Shown here: positions 8,364 through 19,142 of the stretch, piece by piece
How positions within the stretch are numbered: position 1 is the stretch's first letter
Layout of the letters: each line of letters starts with the position of its first letter
Source of the DNA: Beroe ovata
Lineage: Eukaryota; Ctenophora; Nuda; Beroida; Beroidae
DNA: 29,005 nucleotides
Assembly (NCBI GenBank): GCA_946803715.1
Contig: CAMPET010000104.1
Span: 196,698-225,702 of the forward strand
Direction: 5' to 3'
Translations under genes and position numbers: made by a program
The notes under the pieces: generated by a model
Databases searched by the model: none
Told to the model about the DNA's origin: nothing
The model's input: the letters and a program-made list of their open reading frames with translations, nothing else

Positions 8364-11300
8364 CTACCTATTAGCAAGTTCCTTCTGCCACGATTTCAGT
8401 CTCTCAATCAGGAGTTTCTTCCGGAATTTCTCTGCGTCTGAAATGATATCCTCCACGAAGCGGAGCTTAGTGTCCGTGTTGCCCTTCACTTGGTCAAGGA
8501 GCTGGAACATCGGGTCATAGTCTGAAATTGATATGGGGTTTGAATTACTAATAGTAATACTATCTCTTGACGTGTTAACAGAGGTATCTAGCAGGATACT
8601 TACAGAAATTCTGGCAGAGGAAGTCTGCGTCTAAAATTTATAGGCTTGACTAGAAATCTTATTAAAAGGAAAACTAGCAAAGCAAGTCTTTGCAAAATAT
8701 CTAGGAAAGAAGGGACTTTCCTCGTTTTCTTAAGTTATACTCACTTTTGCCCGGCTTTCTTAATTCTTTCTGGATCATATCCTTCAATTTCTTGTTATCT
8801 CGTCTCACATCAGCATTGTTTGAGAGTTTCATCTTCTTCGGTTTATGATTAGTATCATCAGCACGATTCTGTGAGAAAATCAGTTTTCGTTACTCAAATT
8901 AAAATACAAAATCGGTAAACCGGAGACATCATATTTTTGATCTAGTGAATCATGATTAGATAAAATTCCCGATAGATAAAACATCGGTAAAAACACTCAC
9001 GTTTTCCCTGTTCACACCGTTCGTATCACTCCCGCTAAACGTATCCTTTATCCTATTCTTATCGATAAAACTATCCGTATCACTAAACTTGAGGAAACTC
9101 TCTTTCATGAGAGGGTTCACCACGGGGACTGTGGTCGTCGTAGTGGTCGTACTGGTGTCCTTGGTCTGGGTCGAGGGGTTGGTACTCTTCCTGGTCGCCC
9201 CAGTGACAGGGGTCGAGTTGGGTTTTGTGGTCGGCGTGGGCGAATCTGAGGAGGAGTTCTTCGATACTTCGTTACCGCTGCCTGTGAGAAGTGGGGGTAA
9301 TAAGTGGTGGACTGGGGTGGAGAAATTCGGGGGATCGTTTTGGAGTTGTCTCATTTGAGATCAACACCCAATTGAGAGCTGAGACTCGTTGCTATGAGAC
9401 TCGTTGCTATGAGACTCGTTGCTATGAGACTCGTTGCTAAGACTCGTTGCTATGTCATCTAAGATAAGTTGCTTTGTTTTCTAAGACAGAAGACTTGTTG
9501 TTATGCTATCTAAGACAGAAGACTTGTTGCTATGCTATCTAAGACAGAAGACTTGTTGATATGCTATCTTAGTTGCTACCCACCAATAGAGGCCGCAATG
9601 TCTGGTCCAGTAGGAGAGAACGCCCACGGCGTGATGGTCGGTAGTTTGGGAGATGTGGGTCTCAGCACCTTATCTGGGATTGGGTTCGTGGGAGGGATGT
9701 TCTTCAGTGATTCAGGAGGAGGGCCTGGTGGTGGAAGAGCATCTATCAGATCATATCACCATCCAAACATATGACTTGAAATCAGTTCAACCATCCCGAA
9801 ATCTCAGTCTAGAGGTTTTATACCCCATGTGTCAACAAGATAAAGATTAAATCTCAGTTTACCTGCAGCCCAAGGGTTGCTAGGTAACGGCGGTGGCGTG
9901 ATTGGTGGTGTCGGCGGCGGCGAAACTGACGAGAGTGGCGGAGTCGGCGGCGTGTTTCCGTTAGAAGCCATGTTAGTGATGGGGTATTTCTGCGGCACAA
10001 CGCCTCCATCTTGCGTAGCTGCAGCTGGCGGCGGATTGGCGGGAAATGGCTTGAGTGGAGGTTGTTTCTTGCGGTTGGCAACTTTCTGCTGAATCCTGAT
10101 TTCGTCAACCTCATCGGCCGCTATCATGTTGTTCATCTGCTTCTGAGGGAAATGTCAATGTGTTAGGATGGCAGAGATTTAGATTATGAGATGGGAATGG
10201 TCAACACTTTCCCTTCAGTTTGACTCATGCAAATTTACGGTTGCTTATATTAGGGATAATACGAGGGTATTTTTAGCAGATAATTTTTAGGATAATTACC
10301 GATTTCTATATTCTCTTTATCAAGTAAAAACAAGATCGTAACCCTCAAAGTACCAAACCCATCCCTCACCTCATTTTCACAAAATGTCACATCAGATAAA
10401 TTGCTACACAAATATTCGTCAGGACCACGCCTACAAGTTAAGTACAGCGAATCTATATATCCACCAATCTCACAATCTTTAGTCGGTTAACTTAAAGATA
10501 GAACTACAATTTCTTTGAGTTGGACCAGAAACCAGTGATCACAGAAATTTTTTAAAGTTTGATATGAGTGTGGATATGATCTGATCTGAGTGCACTGTGC
10601 AGATTTCGGATGTCCACACGGAATTCCGAGCTTGAATCCTGAGAATACTCACCTTGGAGCCGAGCTTGAATGGATTCCCAAACATGTGGTTGCCCCGTTG
10701 GTGCACATCAACTGTACGGAGAGCTTTAGCGAACGCATCCTGGTATTGCCCCATTTTGGAGGATGGCATGCTGAACCGCGCCCGTTTTTCTGAAAATGGT
10801 CATTAAAAATGGCGGAGATCCAGAATTAAACATGCACTCCTGATGTACTTTACACAGGTTGAGATTATGAATATCAACCAATGATGCAGGTTGTTCCCGA
10901 GTCGCGTTACCCAAATTCTTGCGCGCCGCAAAGTAGAAAAGAGGCGCGAAACGTGTACACAAAGCAGCTGGGATTTCAACCAATGAAGCAACTGGAATTT
11001 CAACCAATGATGAAGCAGCTGCCAATACCTGCCAGAGATTCAGTAGTGGTGTTACACGATCTCTCCAGCCCTATTTCCTTCCGGAGAAGTTTCAACTGGC
11101 TGAGTACGGTGTGTTGGGGAGTGTGGAATGGATTCTTGACGAGACTACCAAGCTCCATCTCTTCCTCAGCCTCCTGAACGTCAGATGTGTTAAAATCGGT
11201 ACATTTTTGTTACAGTATTAGAATCTGGAGGGACAAAAATCGAATTGTTTGACGCTAAAACGAGCTTCATATCAAAGAAACTGCTTGTCATATTAGAAAC

Positions 11301-14300
11301 TCCCAGAGGAAGGGTAGGGGGGAGGGGCAAGTACAATTCTGGGCAACAAAATTTTATCCAAAAAAGGAGGGTAACTTGGACAAGATTTGAGAATTCCTCA
11401 GAATTCATACCTTGTTTCTTCTGTTGAGGTCACGTACAATATCCTGCTTTGTGATGTATTTCCGGGGAACATCGAGCTCCGTGACGCTCTCCTCCCTGCT
11501 CTTTATCTGATCCATGTATCTGGGAGAGATGGGGAGATTGAACATTCGGAAATGGTGGGGGGAAGATCTCTGAGATTAATTTGAAATTGATGGGTGCTAA
11601 GTGGAATATAGAGGGAATGATGATGAAATCCTAGATAACTATATTCATTGTGGATACCTTGCAGCTTCCGTTTTAGCCTGAGCTTTGAGTGATTTGGTGA
11701 AATTCGCGAAGTATACTGAGTCTCCGCCTTCGGGAATCAGAGTTAGCAGAGACACGGGCACTCCAATTCGCCGTAGTGCAACACGAAGTGGCTGAAGTGA
11801 AAATGAAATTATGCCATATATGGCATGAATACCCTGCTCATACCGCACATTGACATTCTATAACTGTAAATTGAATACGTCACGTTTTTGCTATATGAAT
11901 TCATAGCATATTCCAGCAAAGATACAAAATAATATTTTGTCAAAATATCATCAAGCTTTTTCACGAACCGCGAAGTAGTAAAGTGGGCACGCCGCAAGGT
12001 AGCTCTTAAAATCTGTGATCCACTGATTAGTAGGCTGCATCCGCATATCTTTTACAAGCTCCTCCAGTAGGGGGAATAGTACAGGATAGTTGTACGGCAT
12101 TACAAACAGATTTACACATGTTCCTTTCACACTCGCCTTCAGATACCCAAACGGACCTTTTATACCTGAACGATCGAAATGAGTTAATGAGGTAATCGTG
12201 AGTGCGAAGTGAGTTAATGAACTTAAATGAGATTATCGTGACTAGGTAGTCAAAAAAAGTCTCGCGAAATTCCTACCCTTATCTCGGCCAGAGTTTTTGA
12301 CGAAAGTGTGCCAGCACACCGTAGGTTGCCGTAGCTCCAGAATATGCTGGGTTAGCGGTGAGGGCTCCAACTCGTACTTATCAAACGGCAGATTATCCAA
12401 CACATTGACACGTTTACTCTCCGAACTGAAGAACACGACGGGAATCGCGGTTCGTATCGGTCGTGTTTCCCGAACCGGCCAGAAATTCTCGGGTATCGGC
12501 CAGTGGGCGAGCTGAGCACTATTCGTCTTGTTAACGATTATCATCCGACGCGTCACTCGCCAGACGTCGGCCGCGAGGTTTCGTTCCGCCTCGGAAGGTA
12601 AGTGTTCCAGTTGAACTACGACTCCACTGAGAACTTTCTGGTTGATTGATTCGAGGGCTTGGAGAAGACTTTTGGAAGATGATATCGTGTAACTGCGTCC
12701 TGTGTAAATGATGAATGAGTTCAAATAATGAATGATGTAAATGATGGATGAATACAAGAATAGGGGAACATGATCTGTGGTCACCAGGAAATGTCAATTG
12801 AATTCATTATCACACCTCCAGTTACTTCACACATGGCATTAATCTGGGAATCAGAAGCAGCATGCTCAACGTAGTCATTATCCACGTTTCCCTTGAATCG
12901 TAGCACCACAGAGAAAATACGTTGGTCCCAGCGGAATGGGTCCTTGGTAAGCTCACTCCCAGGAAATGATGGATGCATGGGGAGAGTTAACTGAAACAAT
13001 GAAGATTAAAAACCATGATTAACATTAAAACTACATTGACTATATTTTGAAATTTGTACCAAGTTCCCGGCACAGTTAACACCGGTTTCACTACGCAATT
13101 CCATAAATGTGCTGACACCACTTTTGAAGCATCAAGATTTTCATGACACCAAGTTTTTCTTGACACACCTGACATGGACACCTAGCCAAACGGCATGTTG
13201 GCATGTTTGCATGGATGCGTTATTCAGAGGAACAATGCGAACGCGCATAACGCGCGCGCGGAAAAGTACAATCGTTATGCACTGGAATTGATGTTGACGA
13301 TTTAGATGCTTTTTTAGGATGAAACTCAGCGCGCGCGACGCGAAACATCAATTATCAGCTATTTTGATGCTTAATTTGATCAATAATTACGACCTACATA
13401 CAAATGCCACACTCCCCTCATTACCGTAGTGCTGGAGAGACGTGTGAACAACGGAAAACGTACTCATGACTCGATAATGGAGTTGAAAAAGGCAATATAC
13501 GCCAGGTACAAGCCTAGCGATCCAACATCAGTTGCGTTATGATTTGAGTGGAATGGGATAGGTATTTATATCGGGTAATGGCTGGGTAATTTTGAAAATT
13601 CATTGGAATCATTGGAAGGAATAAGAAGCTACTCAATTCGGTTTTCGATCAGAATGCATGGTTTCGTTCAACTATGATCCCGGATTCATGAAATCACATG
13701 CTATCGCGTGTAATTACATGTGATTTAGTGTAATTACATGTACCCATGTAATTAAGTGTAATCGTATGTAATGAAGAATGTAAAGAATATAATGAATGTG
13801 TGCAGCGTACTCACTGTTTCTGTGACTGTCTGAGTGTTGGTCAGTTTACAACCGTCAGATATTATGATAACAACTGCAGGTTCCAACAGAAACGGATTCC
13901 GTCCCTATAGAACAAGACAACACTGATTAGCAAAACCTTGATAAACAAAACCCAAATAACGCTAATTCAAGGGAAGATGTAACCCTTTATCAGGTTCATA
14001 GAGGCAGTCAAATAATTCACTGTCCACCAAGAAAAACCCCTAATATGCTTCACATTTGCCCCAATTGTCATCTCTCTCTCTCTCGTCTTACCTGCCCGTA
14101 GTTATCCAGACCATTTTGTACTCGGTGAATATTGAGCAGGTCTAGAGAGCACTTGATAGCTCCACCCAGATTAGTCATGGTAGTTGCTACTAATCGTGAT
14201 AGCTGCTCCTTAAAATAGACGTTGGGCCCGGGATCACGCGTGACGTCACGCCAGCCAACCTGCGTATGAAGTTGTGTTGGTAATTGACAAAACTGAAGCC

Positions 14301-17300
14301 TTTCCCGGGTGGACTAGCGATACTCTGACAAGCGATGAGTTTGTACATGTTTCGATATTCATTGTCAGCAAACCAAAATTTATAGGAAGTCAAGGAATCG
14401 ACAATAATAGATATGAGAGGATCTCCAGGATTGAAAAACCGTAAATGGTGACGATGGGTTAGGTTCTAAGAAATTATTGCGAGGAGTGTTTTCAGAATCA
14501 AGATAGAGTAGACTGAAGTATGGAACGTATTCATGTATTATAAGTTTCGCATGAGGGGCGAACTATCAACTTTGTTGCTCATTATTAAAAAGAGTTAGAC
14601 CCCAACTAGTCGTGACGTCACGCGTCACGTCATAGTATGAACCAAGTATCAAGTCATAGCATGAATTCTGAATTCGATTGTCAAGTTGTGTTGACGCGTG
14701 TCTACTTTGAAATTCGTGAGCAGTGACAGTGAAACCATGTTTTGAGTTTAGAAGATGACTTAGCATAAGTTTGAGTATACAGAGTGCATTATGGTATAAA
14801 ATGTGTATTGTACAATGTACATCAGAACACACAATACATCGCATCACTAACATTACATAAACATACCCTTAAAATATGTCATAATCACATTTATCAAAAT
14901 CTCATTGCAATATTTTGTACACTGTACAATGTTCAATGTACATTGTTCATACAATACATTGTACATCAATCACAACAATTCAGTATACATATCCACTATA
15001 CTCGTTTTTGTGAGAGTACGTGTTCTTACACACACATTAGGTTCTTACAAGTCAAGTAGGTATCTACATCGAATGTTCTTTTATTTGGTATTCATTACAA
15101 AACAATACTTACACTTAATAAACGCACTCTGATGTACAGATTAATGAATACTTTATTGAGGAGTTGATGTGCTACGATATAGGTAGGTAACAAAATTCTG
15201 TCTGATAATTCTCTCAAAAACTTTGCTAAACATTACGGTGAAATTTTCAGAATATCTTGAAATATTGTACCGAATTCGAAGAAATTGTGTTTGAGTTCAT
15301 TATATGGAGCCAAAAAACAGGTGAAGATTCTTCACCTGTGTTAAGCTGTGCCACTGGCAATGTATTATACATTGTACATTTATTATACTATACACTAAAC
15401 GTTGCACAGTAGGTTTGTCTGTTCTTTGCGTAATGTGTATTCAGTATTGTACAGTGTACGTACATCATTGGAAATATCAATGTACGCATCTGCAATTTAC
15501 CGTCTCTATGGAGTACGGATTATGTAATTGGCACGCGCCCAACATCGCATATCACACCCTTCTCACGATCAACCAATCAAATTCGAGTATGGGATCCACT
15601 ATCCACTCACACGACACCTTGCTCTATTCGGGAGCCATTCAAATTGATTGTCATCTAAGTTTGGATGATTGTTCAGACACTTATCCATCAATCATTCCTT
15701 ATATGGGCATTGAATAAACACATACCAAATAAGGTATGTATGTGTCCAATTGAAGACGCAGAATGATAGGCTTGTCATGTACAGGCTATAAATCATCGCT
15801 CATACGCTATTTGAGTGAGTTACACAGGTCAGTTACAATATAGATCTACAATCTGCAGGCTACCTGGTGTTTCAACATGGAAATTTGGCTAGTTTGGAAG
15901 ACCGGAGTATTTCTAGGAACTTTCACGGTGTGTCATTTCACGGTGTGTCACTGTTTTGTCCCACTTAGAGGTGGAATTTCCTGTAACTCAGTGAACAGGA
16001 GAATTTTGAAAGTTCTAAGCTATTTCCTAGGCTATGAAGCTATAAAGATAATTAGCTCTGTCTGAGACCAATCACGATAAGTTGTAGTTACTGATGAGGT
16101 GTTGTTAATGGTAAGTACTAAATGAACATCACGTTCCTCATGACACATTACATATTGCGTGTGTGTGTTTGTGTGTGTATGTGTGTGTGTGTGCGTGTAT
16201 GTGTAAGTGTGTGTGTGTGTATGTGTGTNNNNNNNNNNNNNNNNNNNNNNNNNNNNNNNNNNNNNNNNNNNNNNNNNNNNNNNNNNNNNNNNNNNNNNNN
16301 NNNNNNNNNNNNNNNNNNNNNNNNNNNNNNNNNNNNNNNNNNNNNNNNNNNNNNNNNNNNNNNNNNNNNNNNNNNNNNNNNNNNNNNNNNNNNNNNNNNN
16401 NNNNNNNNNNNNNNNNNNNNNNNNNNNNNNNNNNNNNNNNNNNNNNNNNNNNNNNNNNNNNNNNNNNNNNNNNNNNNNNNNNNNNNNNNNNNNNNNNNNN
16501 NACACACACACACACATTACATATTTCAAGGGTAACCTGTAACATGGCACGCCTTTTCCTACAGACTTTGTACAAACAACATTGTACATGAGTATCATTG
16601 TGCTACAAGCTACACACATACTTTCACAAACTCAAACGCTCTGTGTATATTGTGTGTATCTGTGTCGCACACAAACAAATGAACTGACAAATAGTTGTGC
16701 AGGTCGGAGTGTATGATTGTGTATACATACAAGTTTCTATAAGTGTGGTTTGTTTCGGTGTATGTATGCATGTGTTCTTTTTTCTGGATGTTGCTGTATG
16801 TTCCACTTTGAGCTATGAACGACTTAAGACACAAATGTGCGGGGTGAGAGAAGTACTAAGAGAGGTCGTGTGGTTTCGGTTGACCAATTAAAAATGTCGA
16901 AGTATTCTTTCTATCGACTATGTTCACGGCCACTCCCAGCATAACTGGTACTCAATGAGGAGCTGCGAACTTAGCGCTCCAATGTTGGACGGGTGAGTAA
17001 GACTGATTAGCGCAGAGATGTGTATAGAGATGTGTATGAATCCATAGCAGCACAGAGAGTCTCTGCTGCAGTATGATCTGGACCCAACAACTCTCCAAAC
17101 ATATGAATAAAGTATGAAGACCCGAACAAGAGCCACTGAAGGAGACATTTGAACAACGAAAATGCGCGGACAAAATAGCTCGGTAGGGCTGGGGCGCCAA
17201 TAACAATCCCATCTCTATACCTGCCCATCAAACAACAATTCCAATACCTTGATAGCTGCAGGAAACTCTTCGCATGTCACCAACATGTACCGATCCTTCC

Positions 17301-17551
17301 AATTGACCGGGTCCTTTGCTCGTATCTGAAATGAATCATGAGGCTGAGGTGGAGTGATCTCAGGATCTGAAATTCCGAAGTGCTTTCCCTCTCGGAATCT
17401 GAAAGTCTGGAATTGGGGAGATTTTCACAATTAAGGATACCTTCATAAAGTTTTCCACCGCGATCTTTCCGTAGTCAAGGTACGTGGGTCCGAAACACGT
17501 GCGTTGATTCATTGACCCACTTGTGTCCATGAGAAACAGGATAATAGCCAT
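8364..17551 (-). CDS. INTS6: Integrator complex subunit 6, 16 coding exons
   Basis: INTS6 is the VWA-domain subunit of the nuclear Integrator complex and contacts its PP2A phosphatase module. Exons: 17551-17441, 17325-17248, 14259-14092, 13904-13815, 12990-12816, 12699-12277, 12165-11969, 11791-11658, 11519-11411, 11173-11029, 10789-10653, 10142-9863, 9742-9580, 9349-9001, 8868-8745, 8521-8364. Phases agree throughout, giving 946 aa (human protein about 887). The start MAIILFLMDTSGSMNQR holds the MIDAS D-x-S-x-S; further MIDAS-like residues are T92 and D136 (ISDGCKLT). Family blocks include GSELTKDPFRWDQR, MCEVTGGRSYT, LPFDKYELEPSPLTQ, FVMPYNYPVL, GNPFKLGSK and C-terminal KELRKPGK. Residues about 495-545 and 600-870 (Pro- then Ser/Thr-rich) are a divergent linker. 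The exon 7 donor (GTTCGT) and exon 14 acceptor (ATGAG) are weak. Intron 2 contains the assembly gap. Confidence 0.94.
8604..8630 (-). CDS. INTS6: Possible 27-nt cassette microexon of INTS6
   Basis: Between INTS6 coding exons 15 and 16, 27 bases are bounded by an acceptor (TTTTAG) and a near-consensus donor (GTAAGTATCC). The length is a multiple of three, the phase matches both neighbours, and inclusion would add nine residues (KNADFLCQNF context) with no stop, just before the conserved C-terminal block starting YDPMF. Vertebrate INTS6 has no such insertion there as far as I recall. No transcript evidence is available. Confidence 0.45.
9381..9569. repeat. Compound minisatellite in an INTS6 intron
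   Basis: Four 15-bp units GAGACTCGTTGCTAT (9381-9440, last unit variant) pass through related sequence into three 29-bp units that begin AAGACAGAAGACTTGTTG (9483-9511, 9512-9540, 9541-9569). The two arrays share the CTTGTTGCTATG or CTCGTTGCTATG core, so one probably gave rise to the other. The array fills almost the whole intron between coding exons 13 and 14. Confidence 0.9.
16158..16228. repeat. (TG)n microsatellite left of the gap
   Basis: An interrupted TG repeat runs into the N block. Confidence 0.9.
16229..16501. other. Assembly gap, 273 N
   Basis: Unresolved bases. The left flank is TG repeat and the right flank is AC repeat on the same strand. Frames that seem to cross the gap are artefacts. 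Confidence 0.99.
16502..16516. repeat. (AC)n microsatellite right of the gap
   Basis: About seven AC units follow the N block directly. Confidence 0.9.
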
Positions 17552-17740
17552 CACAATTCATGAGACCTATAACAGTGAGAGGGAAGAAAATGAGACAGGG
17601 TGTGAGAGGGTTGTGAATGAAACGAATTCGTGACGTTGGGGTTGCAGTTATTAGTTCTCAGTTGAGGAGCACTTAAAACACAACAGCTTCAACGAGCTGT
17701 TGCTGGAACTGTACAACAGGAGCACCTAGATATGCCACGG

Positions 17741-17802
17741 TCACGTGATCTAACGTTGCGTCACACAACGTATCATGCTCCCCTGTAACTGAATCCCATT
17801 GG
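17741..17802 (-). promoter_or_regulatory. Candidate INTS6 promoter elements
   Basis: Upstream of the INTS6 start lie a palindromic E-box TCACGTGA (17741-17748) and, in INTS6 orientation, a CCAAT box (17798-17802). Both are typical of TATA-less housekeeping promoters. The transcription start is not known; the placement 190-250 bases before the ATG is plausible. Confidence 0.35.
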
Positions 17803-18008
17803 TCGAATAAGCGGCTCACGAATTCTTGCGCACGAAAATCAAATCAGAGGAAGCGATAAAAGCGCTGGTATACGCGCGCGCGCGACAAGATTTTGGTGCA
17901 AAAATTCCTATTTGCGTCTTATCTCGCGTCAAACAGCTTATTGAACCAGCATTGCATCAACCAAATTTTAAATGCGCGCAATGAAATTTACCATTTACGA
18001 TGCGTAAT

Positions 18009-18129
18009 TGTCGATCGATGATATAATAATAGACCCTGTCGAGAATTTTGGCGCGGCGCGGCGCTAACTTATTTTTGCTGACGCAAGCCGCTCAAATTTT
18101 GCGGCTTGGATCAGCGGTCTGGCATCGCC
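18009..18129 (+). repeat. Diverged tandem repeat, unit 1
   Basis: Begins TTGTCGATCGATGAT, continues through AGACCCTG, TGTCGAGAATTT, a CG-rich tract, AACTTATT and a hairpin (AAGCCGC ... GCGGCTT), and ends GCATCGCC. Unit 2 follows at 18181-18300. Confidence 0.75.
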
Positions 18130-18180
18130 CAAAAAATGCGTTATTCATATTTATATTTATATTGCAATTAAATTGCTCGC

Positions 18181-18300
18181 TTGTCGATCGATGATAGACC
18201 CTGCACCATGCACCTGTCGAGAATTTCGTTTTGCGCGCGCGGCGCAAACTTATTCTCAGACAAGCCGCTTCGCGGCTTGCATCAGCGGTCTAGCATCGCC
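18181..18300 (+). repeat. Diverged tandem repeat, unit 2
   Basis: Same order of blocks as unit 1. The hairpin here is CAAGCCGC TTC GCGGCTTG (18261-18279), with the same 7-8 bp arms but a much shorter loop than in unit 1. Confidence 0.75.
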
Positions 18301-18523
18301 AGACAATTGCATTGCTCGCCTATGCTTGGCCAGGCTCATGCTCAGCTGGCCCGCGCGAGGCCGAGGCCAGGTGCAGCTCGGCGGCTCGCCCTTATGCGGG
18401 TACTAAAAAAAATTTCACATTTTCTATAGCTCTGTTTCTCGCGCGCACACAAGAAACAGTGGTGAGTGGTCAGATAAGCGAGGCCAGGTCAGCGAGGTCA
18501 GCAAAATCAGCGAGGTTTGTAAC

Positions 18524-18738
18524 GTAGGATTTTATTGCCGGATGTTATCTGTCCACTGTTAGTGTTTCTTGCGCGCGGCGCGCGCGCCTTCATCGATGAT
18601 CGAAGGCCGAAACTGCCGCGCGCAAGAAACAGTGGACAGATAACATCCGGCAAGGATTTTACCCTACCGTCGGTGCGCGCGATTTTCAATCCTTGCCAGG
18701 GATAAAATCCCGCCAGCAAGGGTAGGGTGAAATCCTAC
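18524..18738. mobile_element. Small inverted-repeat element interrupted by another
   Basis: Left end GTAGGATTTTA (18524-18534) continues at CCCTACC (18662-18668) once the inserted element is removed; the right end is GGTAGGGTGAAATCCTAC (18721-18738), which pairs at 17 of 18 positions. Internal sequence CAGGGATAAAATCCCG matches the copy at 7584-7697 in reverse orientation. It has no coding capacity. Confidence 0.65.
18535..18653. mobile_element. 119-bp fold-back element with 8-bp target duplication
   Basis: The ends TTGCCGGATGTTATCTGTCC and their reverse complement flank a GC-rich centre with CTTCATCGATGATCGAAGGCC-type sequence. GGATTTTA occurs directly on both sides (18527-18534 and 18654-18661), as expected of a target-site duplication. 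Eight-bp duplications are typical of hAT-type and P-type transposons; the terminal sequence alone does not decide between them. The host site is inside another small element, so this is the later insertion. Confidence 0.75.
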
Positions 18739-19142
18739 AACAGCGAGGTCAGCGTCAGCGAGGTTGAGCGTTAGCGGCACGCGCGAAACCCGGGTCTATG
18801 CTATCGTAGACAGGCAACTTATAAGCCCTAATCAGAATTTATGAATAACCTATAGTCAGCAGTCAAAGCAAGTGGAATGGCGGAATCGAGCGCTCATTGA
18901 AAGCAGGATACATCACTCAAATATTCAGGAAATGGTATTGTTGTGTTCAATTTAGTCGAGTAAAGAGATTTTCCTAGACAGCAAGTTTAAGCAATTTGAA
19001 TGTATTATAGCTGCTATAGTTCTCTTTTCCTCATGTTGTCGATCTAATATATCCATCTAAGTTCCTACATTAAGAATCATGCATGGCTATCAGCTATTGG
19101 CTTTGAATAATCCATCAAAGAAACGCTTTTAGTTGTTGATAT

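Larger units (their letters stand above)
14260..17247 (-). other. INTS6 intron 2 (about 3 kb, with assembly gap)
   Basis: The largest INTS6 intron separates the codons for AAIK and VGWRD. It holds many short GTACA-rich palindromes (14805-14965, 15363-15460), TG/CA microsatellites around the gap, and hydrophobic open frames at 16924-17231 without motifs. I see no nested gene that I can support. Confidence 0.8.
17803..19142. other. Intergenic GC-rich cluster upstream of INTS6 and of the zinc-finger gene
   Basis: The two flanking genes are divergently oriented, so this stretch should contain both promoters. It also holds CG-alternating tracts, a tandem repeat with hairpins (18009-18300), a short fold-back near 18432-18461 and nested small elements (18524-18738). 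Frames at 18173-18719 lie on these repeats and look non-coding. From 18750 to 19142 I see nothing specific. Confidence 0.6.

Noticed and set aside
9089-9358. Val/Gly-rich plus-strand frame
   Set aside because: Antisense shadow of the Thr/Ser-rich INTS6 exon 14.
9483-9569. 29-bp direct repeats considered as a CRISPR array
   Set aside because: The units are contiguous with no spacers, and the region is an animal intron.
15415-15717. 100-codon plus-strand frame in INTS6 intron 2
   Set aside because: No motif, no splice context and composition like the surrounding intron.
16032-16619. Long frames with Thr/His repeats across the gap
   Set aside because: Made of CA/TG microsatellite translations and N bases.
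16924-17231. Hydrophobic minus-strand frames just after INTS6 exon 2
   Set aside because: INTS6 continues correctly from exon 2 to exon 3 at 14259, with matching phase and homology, and the frames here show no family signature.
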